From NCBI GenBank assembly GCA_020746835.1, contig JAGPNK010000013.1:682001-746000 (forward strand): DNA of 64,000 nt, given 5' to 3'. Shown piece after piece: positions 1 through 10,592 of the stretch. A program made the position numbers and the translations under genes. The notes under the pieces are model-generated. The model was not told the origin of the DNA, did not search any database, and was given only the letters and a program-made list of their open reading frames with translations. Every line of letters starts with the position of its first letter. Position 1 is the first letter of the stretch. This stretch comes from Stachybotrys elegans (lineage: Eukaryota; Ascomycota; Sordariomycetes; Hypocreales; Stachybotryaceae).

Positions 1-688
1 CAAACATCTTGATAAATCGGTAGTTGGGCCGCTCCGCTTCTGGAAGTTCGCTGCCCAGCTTTTCGAAGTTTCGGTCGCTCCAGCGCATGGCAGCCACCTG
101 CGGAGAGCCAGCTGAAACATTGATCACTCTGGTCGCGCCCTTTGGGTTGCTCTCGGCTGCCTTTATCAGCTTGGGCATGACGAGGCAGGTGAATAGAAAG
201 TGGCCGATGTGATTCGTGGCAAAATGGAGCTCAATGCCATCTTCGGTTATGGTACGTTTGGGAATGAACATGATACCAGCGTTGTTGACAATGACGTCAA
301 TGGCTGGGATGTCATCCCAGGAAAGCACCTCGTCGGCTGCCTTACGGACGGCCTTCTGAGAGGACAAGTCGAGCTGCAGCACTCGGTAATTGACACTTGG
401 GTAGTCTTGCTTGAGGGCATCGATACACTCTTGGACTTTGGCGGTGCTGCGTCCGGTGAGGATCAGGTTTGCAGGAGCCTGAGACGCCTAAGGATGACAA
501 TGAGCCAATATTCACAAGAGTTTTCTAGATAGTGGACTTACAAAAGCCTGCGCCGTCGTGAAGCCAATTCCAGCGAGGTTCACGCCAGTGACGAGGATCG
601 TCCTGCCGTGGACACGGTCAGGGAATGCCTTGGCCACATCAAGGGCTTCGGTAGTTTGACTGAATTCGGGGTGAGTGGTTGCCGTCAT
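1..688 (-). CDS. Short-chain dehydrogenase/reductase (retinol dehydrogenase-like), 3' end cut by window edge
   Basis: NAD(P)-dependent oxidoreductase of the SDR superfamily; substrate unknown. I start it at the ATG at 688 (MTATTHPEF). Exon 1 is 688-542, a 54-base GT-AG intron spans 541-488, and exon 2 runs from 487 off the window. Exon 1 carries the dinucleotide-binding loop TGVNLAGIG, a variant of TGxxxGIG. Exon 2 carries NNAGIM and INVSAGSP, where the serine is the expected catalytic residue; the downstream YxxxK motif lies beyond position 1. The order of motifs matches fungal retinol dehydrogenase/WW-oxidoreductase-like SDRs. The neighbour upstream is a transporter on the same strand, separated by 683 bases, so no shared promoter is implied. 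The family call is firm and the substrate is not known. Confidence 0.87.
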
Positions 689-1371
689 GGTTACAGGTGA
701 TAGTGTAGCTATGGTTTCAAGAGGCGGTTTCTTCAGAAAGGTCAGTAGATTTGAGTGGTTGAATGATGAAAGTCTGTGAGCTTGATGAATTCCTTTCACA
801 TCCATCCGTCCATCCATTACTCTTATATACAACTATCTCATCTAGAGACATGATAATTAGGCTGCTTTGTTATGTCCTTACGGAGCGGCGTCTCGGACTT
901 AAGACTGTATTTAACACACTTGCTAAAACCTGCCGTCCAATAAGAGTCTATGTAGACGACCAATGGGAGAGTGGTTTCCAGTTTAGGGAATGGCGAATTT
1001 TTAGCATCGGACTTAGGCCATTTTCCGCTGGGCTAAATAAATAGAGAGCAGGCTTCACTCACATGGTTTCGTGCACAACGCGAGGACATTACCGTTAAAT
1101 CCACGAAATCTTCGGTGATGTACATTTCCCGAATAATTTGCCTACAAAGAAGTAATAGCATTACTCATGACTATGCAAGCCGCTTATTGGTACATTGCAA
1201 TGCGGGATTCTGTCTGCTGCCGAGCCTTTGCTCTGCCGTGACATTAAATAACCATAGGAACAGGATGAAGGAGGCATACAAGGCAACTAGAATCTAATTT
1301 GGGCAGGACTTTGCACACCATATGTCGTGAAATTCGCCAACAGCAGCTTGTCTACCGCTTGGATTGGTTGA
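689..1371. other. Intergenic, no gene seen
   Basis: Space between the SDR start and the end of the MFS gene. Short open frames on both strands lack family resemblance, and the sequence is AT-richer than its flanks. It must hold the SDR promoter, but I see no convincing TATA element. Confidence 0.6.
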
Positions 1372-3040
1372 TTACAGAAACCATCTAAACTTGTCAACCT
1401 TGGGTCCATCGCGCAGCAGCATGGTGGGCACATCCCTGGCGTCAATGACAGTGCCCATCCTCGTATTCCGTCGTTTGTTATCATACACCATGTACAGTCC
1501 GAGCAGCGCAGAGACGAGAGCACCCGTTGCACCAAAGCACGCGGTGACAATGAGCGCAGGCTCGTACTTGGGAGCGTCCTCCATTCGGAAGATGTTGCTG
1601 GATACGAGTCCCATGAGGTTCGCCAGGGGGATACCCACGGAAGTAAGGGTGACACGCTGACCCTCGTGCGCGATGTTGTTGTTGTACCAGGTCGACAGCA
1701 GTACGGAAGGCGCGGAGGTACCCCAGCACATCATAAAAGTAGCATAGTACGCTAATTGAAGCTGCCTCTCAACATCGTCGATGGCAGTGTAGATGATGAA
1801 GCCGGTAAAGGTAAACAGGAATCCCAGGGTGATGAACGGAAAACGTAATCGAGTGAAATCCGAGCTAAAGGCCAGAATGAGAAGCATAATGGCACCTGTC
1901 ACGTTGGGAGCAACTGTGTACAGGTTGGTTCGTACGGGAGAGTAGTTGAGACGCTGGACGATCTGAGGGAGGAAGAGTGAAACGGATTGCAGCGGAACAC
2001 CAAGGCAGATCTCGATGAGCAGGAAGCCGTACGTTGTCGGGCGACGGAAAATCTGCAACGAATCCTTGAGATTGAACTTCTCCTGCACGACCGAAGAAGA
2101 GTCCACCTGGATTCGGTGGAAGGCGAGCGACTTCTCATCCTCGTTGAGGAACTTGGCCTCGGCTGCACTGCGTGGGAGGTACCAGAATGCAAACAAGGAG
2201 AAGAGCACAGACGCGGAACCTTCAATGATGAACAGGTACCGCCAGGCGTACATATGCGACTCGATGCGGAAGACGGCAAACGACAGCAGCCCACTGAAAG
2301 CGTTTGCAATGTTGGACGCCGCGTAAAAGATGGCCAGGCGACGAGCGAGCTCGGCGCGACGGTAAAACGTCGTGAGGTAGTAGATGACGAGCGGGAAGAA
2401 GGCCGACTCGGCCATTCCGAGGAACCAGCGCAGCGCAAAGATGCCGCTGAAGTTCTGCGCGGCGGCGGCCAGCAGCGTCATGGAGCCGAAGGTGAACATG
2501 AGGACGGGGAGGACGCGTGCGGCACCATAGTACTTTCCGATCCAGGCGATGGGCGGCGCGAAGACGACAAAGGGCACGAAGAAGATGGAGACGACGAGGT
2601 TATATTCGCCGGGTGCGAAGTTGAGGTCTGGGCAAGTCAGCATGTGGGTTGGCGACATGACAAGGAGGGCTGGCGTCGACTCACCGTCACTGAGGCCAAC
2701 TGTCTGAGCGTTTCCGAGGTTGCCTGCGAATGCAAGTCAGATAACGTTCTGCTTCATGAGGTTATGAGGTGGTTCTTTTTACCCTTGTCAAGTGCATTGA
2801 AGAAGTCTAGACACCCATGTTAGCGCCTTGTCATAGGGAGGAGGAAGTCCAGTGCATACACATGACTGCGAGCACAGGCAAGATGCGAATGTCGAATTTC
2901 CAGCATAGCGCTCGCTCGGCGGAGTGGTCGGTGACACGCGCCGTCGGGATATCGTCGACCTTGTTGCTGCTCTGGACTGGCGAGAGGTCGCCTGCGCCCA
3001 CGGGCGCCTTGCCAATTTCTTCGTCGGCCTTGTTGCTCAT
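1372..3040 (-). CDS. MFS transporter, anion:cation symporter (Dal5/allantoate permease-like) family
   Basis: Plasma-membrane secondary transporter for an organic anion such as allantoate, nicotinate or a similar small acid; the actual substrate cannot be read from sequence. Four exons: 3040-2860, 2806-2783, 2723-2685 and 2627-1372, giving 499 residues, the usual length. The splice phases join into the family's first-helix signature: ILPVLAVM is followed by YFFNALDKGNLGNAQ, the latter encoded partly by a 24-base exon. Later come GMAESAFFP and WRYLFIIEG, both typical of this family, and about 12 hydrophobic segments. The N-terminal 50 residues and the C-terminus are hydrophilic and cytosolic as expected. 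A second member of the same family lies at 50737-52355. Confidence 0.92.
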
Positions 3041-3958
3041 GATGACTATCAGGCCGTGGGCAATTCAGTGCCTGGAGAGGGATTTTGGTATCACAGTCAC
3101 AAAAAGAGGAGGCGAGGGCTCAAGGTCGCACTGGAACGAGGGATCTACATGTCTTATACTAACCAACGCCCCCTGTCGAGGGCAGGTTGGAGGGAACCAG
3201 ATGCAACACAATTGCATGCTTTTACAAGGATGCATCTGTAGGCCTGCCAGTTCTCAGCAAAGTCTATCCGTTTCCGTCCACCACCGAAGTCGGGCATGTC
3301 GCACTGGTTATCTCGTCAGATTGCATCTTGATAGCCCGCCCAGGTGAGCCATGGTTACATCGGATATGCGTAGCATCGACGTATCATCGGTCCCACGGCT
3401 ATCTCCCTCCCCTTATCATTACCCACCCGACGGCATGGAGTAAGGTTCCACTGCCGTGCTGATCTCTAGACTCCTCCTTCCATTGCCGTTATTCCAGATA
3501 TCGGCAATATAACCCGTTGCTTCGCTCTGACCCCCACCGTCTGCCATATCTTGCGCCTGGTTTTTTTCCCCCCGTAACTGCGGGGTTGAAAACACCAGCA
3601 AGTGTTCACCCTTGCAAGTGCTGTGCATCGTATCTCGGTCAGCGCCAGTGTAACATTGCAGGTTCTGCTCAGGCTTCCCCGCTCAAGGATGTCGACCAAG
3701 TCGGCTATGATCAGCGCGCGGTGGTCAACGGCTTTCTCCATACAGGATGAGCTGCGGCCTCGCAACGAAAGAACCCGGCGGGGAACACGGACTGTCGCCG
3801 TGGGGGGAATTGATTCGTTGCCGGAACAATCCTGTTGAGCACTCCAATTCAGTGTTGGGAAGAGGGCGTAGCCAAAAACTGCTGCTCAATATTTCGAGGA
3901 TAGCAAATAAAAGATCGCTTTGTTGCATGGCTTAATCGGAAGATAAATAGACGTGGTG

Positions 3959-4058
3959 ATGTGGAATTTCCTGTTCGTGTGCCCAAATGAGAATACAGAG
4001 CAGCGACTTCGAGAAGGCTCCCTCTGACAATAAAGACGATGGCAAATCAATAGGCTTG
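3959..4058 (+). repeat. Dispersed repeat R1, copy A (diverged)
   Basis: Matches the copies at 45656 and 47036 (GTTCGTGTGCCC core, then GACTTCGAG) and the weaker copy at 60368, with many substitutions by eye. Not coding on its own. Its source (transposon end, SINE or solo terminal repeat) is unknown. Confidence 0.7.
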
Positions 4059-4173
4059 GTGATAAATTTGAAGACATGACAAAAGAAATAAAGCGCACGC
4101 TCTGCTCATCAAGTCCGCGAGACGGGATACCTTCATTCCATATGTGACACCGAATAGAAAGCTATGATAGAGT

Positions 4174-4253
4174 AGGTGCGTGCAGCGAGGGAAAAGAACA
4201 ACAGTGTATGCAAACAATAGTGGCCTTGCTACCTGTAGGACCAAATAACAGAG
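4174..4253 (+). repeat. Dispersed repeat R2, copy A
   Basis: An approximately 80-base stretch recurs at 44015-44096; both share AGGTGCGTGCAG at the left, GTGGCCTTGCTACC in the middle and AGGACCAAA near the right end. It sits about 115 bases after R1 copy A, so R1 and R2 may be parts of one longer decayed element. Confidence 0.7.
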
Positions 4254-4623
4254 TCAAGCAATAAAGGAGTCTTCAGAATCACCTGCTGGCCGGAGCCAGA
4301 GAATAATGAGGGGGCAGCGGCAGAGGCAGCGGCAGCGGCAGCAAAAGTCAGCAAAAGCGTATGTAGTCCGGGGGGCCTGCGGTTAGCAAATTCGATGTGT
4401 ATACATACTGTTCGTCAGTTCTAGCCCTTATTTGTGTTCTGGCGAGGCGTGTGCTCCGACAAGGCTGGCCTCGAAGGTGCGAAAGCGATGCGCCGAGATC
4501 GGGATATAGAAAGTTATTATGTAGATGATTCTACAATGTCGGGGACCTCCGCGTGACTCTCCTCGATTCGGAGCATCTCTCGTAATACAAGACATTTGGG
4601 GGCCAAAACCCCGCTTCAATTAA

Positions 4624-5739
4624 ATGTGCCGGCAATCTTCATTCTTGCCAACTTCAACGCCCACATCATACATCATGGAGCACCAACATATGTCCGCAGA
4701 GATGCTCTCGAATATCACCCATCGGCCTAGGCGCCTGCTTGAATCCATGATCACCATCTCAGATCCGCCAAAGCCCATGGAAGCAGCCACCTACGACCGC
4801 CCTTCGTCCCTCGGTGATCTCGACAGATTCCCCAATGAACTGCTCCACGAGGTGCTCAGCAATCTCGACTTCCAGTCAATCACACGAATCTCGCGCGTTT
4901 CTCGTCGAGGAAGAAATACTGTGCGATCACTCCCCGCATATCAATCTCTGATGAAGCATGCGCCGGACGCCATGGCAGCGCTGGGTCAAACAAGGCTCCT
5001 TCACCTCCATTCGGCATCCAAGCTTCTAGCTGCTCTCCAAACCGAACGTTGTGCAACATGCCCAGCATACGGAGCCTTTCTCTTCCTCCCTACATGCGAA
5101 CGATGCTGTCGGCACTGCCTGCGATTCCACCCATTGAAAGGTGTCATGACCCCGACAACCGCCACCACAACTTTCGCACTCACACTCGCAGCGGCCAAGC
5201 AATTACCAGTCATGCTCAGTATACCTGGCACCTATGGGACCAAGCCCAAACTTGAACAAACATCACATGAACTTGTTAGCGTACATTCTGCTATAACGCT
5301 TTCCCTATCCCTTCACGGGTCTTATCGCAAGGTTATGGCTGCGGTTGGACGCGGAGTCCGCAATCCGCCTCTCGACTACGTGCTCCAATGCATGAAACCT
5401 GAAACACGCGAATCCTTGAGTACGGATCCCTTGATGGTGCCATGTCACTATCGCTGGATAGAACACGATCCCTATTTCGGTATGGCATCCGTCCCTTTCC
5501 CCTCAGTTATCACTCCAAACACTGTGGAAAGGGGCCTTTGGTGCAAAGGTTGCGAGGAAACGTACAGGCAGTACAGAAAAGGCGAGTTGTCAAGTCACAT
5601 TATTGAGAGCATAGTACCAAGAAAATGCGACCCGAATCTAGCACTCCTGGGTCTAACAAGACGAGCTCGCTCAAGGATTGGGCATGAAGAACACGTTGGA
5701 CATTGCTACGGGGCACAGCGGCTACTTTCAAGGGGGTAA
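4624..5739 (+). CDS. F-box protein
   Basis: Probable substrate adaptor of an SCF ubiquitin ligase. Single exon of 371 codons. The F-box lies at about residues 62-110, beginning LGDLDRFPNELLHEVLSNLD and continuing with the expected ITRISRVSR helix. Behind it is a cysteine cluster (CATC, then CERCCRHC at about residues 144-165) that could bind zinc, a layout common in fungal F-box proteins. A further CKGCEETYRQYR pair lies near residue 300. The start is uncertain: the ATG at 4624 gives the full frame, but ATGs at 4675 and 4690 would also keep the F-box. The target protein is unknown. Confidence 0.78.
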   Translation: MCRQSSFLPTSTPTSYIMEHQHMSAEMLSNITHRPRRLLESMITISDPPKPMEAATYDRPSSLGDLDRFPNELLHEVLSNLDFQSITRISRVSRRGRNTVRSLPAYQSLMKHAPDAMAALGQTRLLHLHSASKLLAALQTERCATCPAYGAFLFLPTCERCCRHCLRFHPLKGVMTPTTATTTFALTLAAAKQLPVMLSIPGTYGTKPKLEQTSHELVSVHSAITLSLSLHGSYRKVMAAVGRGVRNPPLDYVLQCMKPETRESLSTDPLMVPCHYRWIEHDPYFGMASVPFPSVITPNTVERGLWCKGCEETYRQYRKGELSSHIIESIVPRKCDPNLALLGLTRRARSRIGHEEHVGHCYGAQRLLSRG

Positions 5740-6325
5740 ATAAGTTGACCAACGGGTCAATGAAGGTATCCTGTCCCGCTGATTTCATGGGCAGAGGGTT
5801 ATGGAAAAGCTAAATAGTTTAAGTATAGTGTTTATATTTACAGAGGCATCTGCCGGTTCAGTAAGCTCCTATACTGCGAGTGGCTTGAAGCCAAAGCACG
5901 CCTAGGGTTGTCTTATAGCGATAAATCATTTCAAGAGTTTAGAAACTTTTTATAGAGATACCCTTCTAGCCGCTGGATTTGACAGAAGGGGGGGTGCTGA
6001 CGGTATTCAGGAATAGTACTAAGGTGATCAGCTGGCGTCTTCAGCCGCAGATCAACGGCTTACGTGACGCGCCCTCATAACCTGTAAAATAATCCTTTGG
6101 ATTGTCAAGAAGCAACATCATGTCTACGTTGCCGCCGTCAACAGCGAGAACCGCGAGCGTGTCCTGAGCCTGGCGCCGCTGCGCAGCCGCGGGGCTATAG
6201 CCCGGATTGGTAAATGAGAGCGGGCGACGAAGGCGACACAGGTAGCCGCTGGGGTGCTCTCCCAGCTCGAGGCCCATGCGCGGCTGTCACGGTTGCCGGT
6301 CGCTGCAACAGGGCTGGCTATTTAT
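5740..6325. other. Intergenic, no gene seen
   Basis: The first part (5800-6010) is AT-rich. From 6217 the HET frame is open but contains no ATG before 6326, so an upstream exon of that gene cannot be excluded. Confidence 0.5.
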
Positions 6326-8388
6326 ATGCTCATTGACCTTGTGCGATTGGCTCAGGGGGGCGACCGAGACCAAGGGGACGAGCCGTTCTCTCCGCAGAAC
6401 CAGACATGGAGCAGCGCTTTTCTTCGGACGAATATGGTGGCGACGGGCTGGTGCCCGCAGCATGTCGACTTTCTCTTCCAGCGGAATGGAGCTGTGATGA
6501 TGGTGTATCTGGCGAGACTGCCGCGGGCCAACCCATCCGGCATCGTCCATACGAGGTGCACCAACTTGAAGTGCATCGGGGGCAACGCCGAGCTCAATGG
6601 CACTTATAGACATCGCCACATCAAGGTCAGCTGTACCTGCAACGCTGTCTTCGCGGATTCCGATGCAGTCCGTGCTGTCATCAGAGAAGGCGTTCCCCTT
6701 GTGTCTATCGACGTGGGGTCAGTTGACAGCAGCTTGCGTCTTCTGGTGTCGAGAGCGACGTCCTTCAGTAAATACACTGCCATCTCTCACGTATGGGCCG
6801 ATGGTCTCGGCAACCCCAGCGGCAACGGGCTGCCCGGGTGTCAACTACGTCGCCTCGCCACGCAACTCACCAAGATCGGGACAAAGCCTCAGCGTGACGG
6901 TGCAGAGATGATGACGAGACGCTCGCCGTCGGGATTCCCGGCGATGACGATGAAGAGGTGAACCGCCTGAAAGTGACGGCAATCAACGCCATGGCGCGGA
7001 TCTATGCATGTGCGCGACAGGTCCTCGTCCTCGACGCAGAGCCGCAGAGCCACGCTATTTCCTCCTACTCCGCCTCGGTGGCGGCATCCCAGGACGAGAT
7101 CATGGCGTGGGTCGCCACGGCCACGTGGATGCGCCGCTCCTGGACGCTCCACGAGGGTGCGCTCGGGCGACGAGTCTGGTTCCAGTTCATGGACGTGGCC
7201 GTCAACTGCCGGCCCCATGAGCGCAGCGAGGTGCTCTGCTCTGGCGGCCTGGAAGTCTTGGACCTCTCCCGCACGAGCCTCCCATCGTATTTGGCCCGGA
7301 TAACCAGACTGTGGCCTCTGTCCCGTACGCCTTTGGTTGCAGAGGTAGGTTTACGTGAACACCCCCTCAAGGCTATGCTCCGCGACTCCTGGAGGACGTC
7401 CGTCTATCAGACATTGGAACTTCTAGGATACGGCTTCATAAAACGAGACTGGTCCGGGAGAGCGACCAGCGAGGGCCTGTTCGTTTTGTTCTGCCTCATC
7501 TGGCAGGAGCTCATCCCCCGGAACACAACCAAGGCCGAGGACCTTCCCATCATCTTCGCCAGCCTGCTCGATTTCAAGGCCCATGAGATTCTCCAGGTCG
7601 ACTCGGAGCACCGCATGCTGGCCATGCTGGGCAACATTCCTCTCATTCCTCAGGAGCTACTCTTTAACAGAGGAGCTAGACTTCGACCGTCGTCCAAGCA
7701 TAAGAACAGATGGGTTCCTATCACGACGAGCAGGCAGTCCATCGTACCAGGCAATGCGCCCATCGTGTCTCGAGCGGCTCCCGGGCTATCCAGAGTGACT
7801 CGGTTTATCTTCTCGCGGAGACCAATATTATCTACCCCTAGGAGCAATCGACTAAAATGGGACGAGAATGGGAAAAGCTTGCTTCTCAAATTTGATACCA
7901 TCTTCGTACTCTCTACTCTACCTAGGGCAATCATCAGGGACAAGTTTGTGCTGAGCGTGCCAAATATCTCCGCCTCACCAAGGACATCGGAAACTGTTCA
8001 CTTCCGTGTTGACGTGGACCGAGCGGAGGACGATGCGATAGATTTGGCGGGAGTATCCCGAGTCGCGTTTCTCATAAGCCGAGACTGGAAAAGAGGGTGT
8101 ATTATACTCCTGACTGACTGTGAAGAGACTTTCTTCGGCATCGAGGTCATACACATGGCGGTGGCCAAGATGCCGTATACGTTGCCCCCGATCTCAGCCA
8201 TTCTCTTCGCCATCGATAGACAGCGTGAACCCGGCTACTACGGATTTGTAGAGACTACATGTATTATTATGCATGCACTCGGATGCTATCTCGTTGCTGC
8301 CGTCTTCTTGATTGTGGCGTCACAAGTTGTGTCTCGTCTTCTCAAGGGGCTGTATTACATGTACTGGGTGCGGTCTTTTACCGACTAA
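6326..8388 (+). pseudogene. HET-domain (heterokaryon incompatibility) gene, frame-disrupted
   Basis: HET proteins trigger cell death when incompatible hyphae fuse. The 5' part, open from 6218 with first ATG at 6326, encodes the usual cysteine-containing N-terminal region and the HET signature YTAISHVWADGLGNPSG. The 3' part (from 6898 to 8388) continues with EEVNRLKVTAINAMARIY, then WTLHEGALG and a C-terminal pair of hydrophobic segments. The two parts are in different frames: the first runs to a stop at 6959-6961, while the second is closed upstream by a TGA at 6895-6897. The WIDTLCVP block expected exactly here is not recognisable in either frame. No GT-AG intron restores both phase and motif, so I favour an indel and a decayed gene. 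A sequencing error or unusual splice is possible. Confidence 0.6.
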
Positions 8389-9152
8389 GATCGATGCCGG
8401 ATGACAAAAGAGCTTCAAAATAACAGACTGCCACTGGGCCATATGATGGATAGAAGCCAGAAACTTTGAATCGTACCGTGACACATAATCCGAATGGCTG
8501 GCAAGCAAATCTGTTAGATAAAATTTACGGGTACTTGCCAAACCAGCTGTTGCCCCTGAGCGTAACTATGGCTTGATTCCGCCCCAGATCAGCCTCCGCG
8601 GAAACCCAAAAACAAAAACAGGGATAAAAATCACATGGCGAGTCGGCCTCATCGTCGCTTACGCAGTCTGATAGCTTCAGCCGGTATCATCTCGGCGCCT
8701 CGGTTTCGGTACGCGTGAGTCATCTCGATCTTTGTGCCTTGTCCTTAGCATGTCTATCACCTTTTGCGACCACCATTCAAAAGAACCAGAGCCAATGAAC
8801 GGCATATCCCACGGAGTGTGGAGGAGGAGGAGTGAGCTGACTCGGTCGAGACTGCTGCCGATGAGTTGTCTGGCTCTATTCTGGTCCTGTGGATAATAAG
8901 GTCATCATTACTCTTCGCTTAGGATGTCAGCCCTCTCTACTGTCAAATTTTCATTCTATCCTCGTGATAGGCAGGTTAATGCCGGTCCCCTCAAGCAAGC
9001 AACCTACGTTGTGACAAGCATGGCCTTCGCCCTTCTCGATTAGGTTATTCGCAGCGCCTCCGAGGGCGCAAGGCGGCGGCAGGGGCCGTAAGGCTGGCTA
9101 AGCCCCTGTTATACGGGGCGGGCACGATCCTAGGGCATAGTGACAGGGGCTA

Positions 9153-9238
9153 CAGTGGGTTGACAAAAGTAAACTGTCCCACTTTTGTATGCAGGTCGTT
9201 CTCGCTAAAAGGTTGATTCCATACTTTTGTCAACTGGG
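9153..9238. mobile_element. Possible Tc1/mariner-type terminal inverted repeat relic
   Basis: A TA dinucleotide is followed by CAGTGGGTTGACAAAAGTA. The 13-base block GTTGACAAAAGTA (9159-9171) returns in exact reverse complement at 9222-9234. TA plus CAGT is the usual start of Tc1/mariner ends. A 17-base match to 9222-9238 occurs at 62922-62938. No transposase frame is present; this would be a miniature or decayed element. Confidence 0.45.
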
Positions 9239-9723
9239 CTTCAGACCGTATCAAACCCTGAGCCTCGAAGGTCACAAGATTGGGCTACCAACAAAGGCCA
9301 ATGTCGGTATCAGGGCCGGCAGTAAAGATGGCTATACGGACTGTCAACAGTCACAGATCAGTAATAGCTTACAACAGTGCCCCTGGCACCACTCAATGTC
9401 AGAAGTAGTCGGTTTCAAGAATAATGGTGTCATATAACCTGATGGTTGGGTAGGGCAACTAACTCATCTTGGGCATAAGAATGAATCAATTTGCCGCCGC
9501 CAGCTCGATCCCGCTAGCCGTCTAACGTCATCTTGATATTCGGCCAATACACCAGCCTGGAGTGTGATCCCATCAATGAGCAGTCCTGGATAGGTAGGGA
9601 TTCCATTCTTTGTTCCACGTCTCTTGAGGGGCCTCGGCGTAGCTCGCCGGTTGCTACGATTTTGCCTCCATCGCGTTTGCCTCCATCAAGATGTAGTATG
9701 CGTAGCTGAGGTTGAGGGAGAGG

Positions 9724-9730
9724 TATATAA
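9724..9730 (+). promoter_or_regulatory. TATA box of the secreted protein gene
   Basis: TATATAA about 100 bases before the ATG at 9826. Confidence 0.55.
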
Positions 9731-9825
9731 GTCGATGTCTATTCCGCTATGTCAAAGGAATTCTCAACCACCATCAGCTTCTTCATCTGTTTACACAATC
9801 ACCCACTTGGAAACAAACCTCCAAA

Positions 9826-10592
9826 ATGTTCTTCTCCACTACCTTTCTTGTTACTGTTGGGATGGTCGCTGGTTGGGCCCAGGCTTCTCCGGCAGTTCAG
9901 CCCTTTGCTGCTAGTGATGCCATCGCGCCGCTGGTAGTGAGGGATGAACACGGCGAGATTGAGTCCTTCAAGAATGCCACTGCCCTCGGTGTCGACATCT
10001 TTGGACCCATCCCGTCTGACGCTCGCCGAGTGGATGACCACTGGGAGGCTGATCCAGGCACTCCTGCTTGGGCCTGGATCCGTGCCCAGCTCGACATTGA
10101 CTGGGACACCGTTGATGAGGAGAACCTTGCCAAACGACAGGGCTCGGGCAATGCCTTTGTCAATCTCAGTGTCTGGACCGGAGATGGCTGTACGTTCAAA
10201 TCGGTTTCCCTGGCTGACTTGCTCACAACTATGGAACATGAATCAAAAGAGGGATCAGCATATTAACTCCATTTGCTAGGTACTGGCGGAGTTGTCTATC
10301 ATGACGATGTTAACTACAACGTCAATTACCCGAACAACAACAACTTGTTCTCAATGGGCCTGAGCCGTCGTGCTATTCGCTCCAACGAGCATCTCGACAT
10401 CAGCCGATTCCGCAACGGCCAGGCTTGTGGCCAGTTCGTTTCGCGTCTAGCAGGCAGTGGTCGTGAGTGATCCATCTATGCTATACCATAGCGAGTAACA
10501 TTTCAAGATTTGCTGACACTGGTGGTGACTTCACAGTCGGATGCTGGGGATCCCTCCCAGTGTACAACTGCTTCAGGCTCTGGGTTGAATAG
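9826..10592 (+). CDS. Small secreted cysteine protein with Kex2-cleaved pro-region
   Basis: Three exons, 9826-10189, 10280-10462 and 10537-10592, give 200 residues. A signal peptide covers about residues 1-20 (MFFSTTFLVTVG...QA). A hydrophilic pro-region of about 85 residues ends in the dibasic site AKRQ (about residue 105), the usual Kex2 cut in the Golgi. The remaining mature part of about 95 residues has four cysteines (GDGC, QAC, GCW, YNC), enough for two disulfides, and is rich in Asn and Gly. I know no named family for it. Effector, antimicrobial peptide or toxin-like roles fit the architecture, but nothing in the sequence shows which. A TATA box lies about 100 bases upstream and the gene stands alone. 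Both introns have GT-AG ends and keep phase. Confidence 0.78.

Larger units (their letters stand above)
3041..4623. other. Long intergenic region with dispersed repeats
   Basis: No supported gene in about 1.6 kb. It holds one diverged copy each of two dispersed repeats (listed separately) and a short CAGCGG-rich microsatellite at about 4315-4345. Open frames here are short and unlike any family I know. Confidence 0.6.
8389..9825. other. Intergenic with transposon-end relic
   Basis: About 1.4 kb without a supported gene. It contains a Tc1/mariner-like inverted repeat pair (listed) and a GC-rich block at 9055-9150. The last 120 bases are the promoter of the secreted protein gene. Confidence 0.55.

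Noticed and set aside
1987..2823. 278-codon plus-strand frame inside the first MFS gene
   Set aside because: Charged shadow frame; the minus strand carries a complete transporter with consistent introns.
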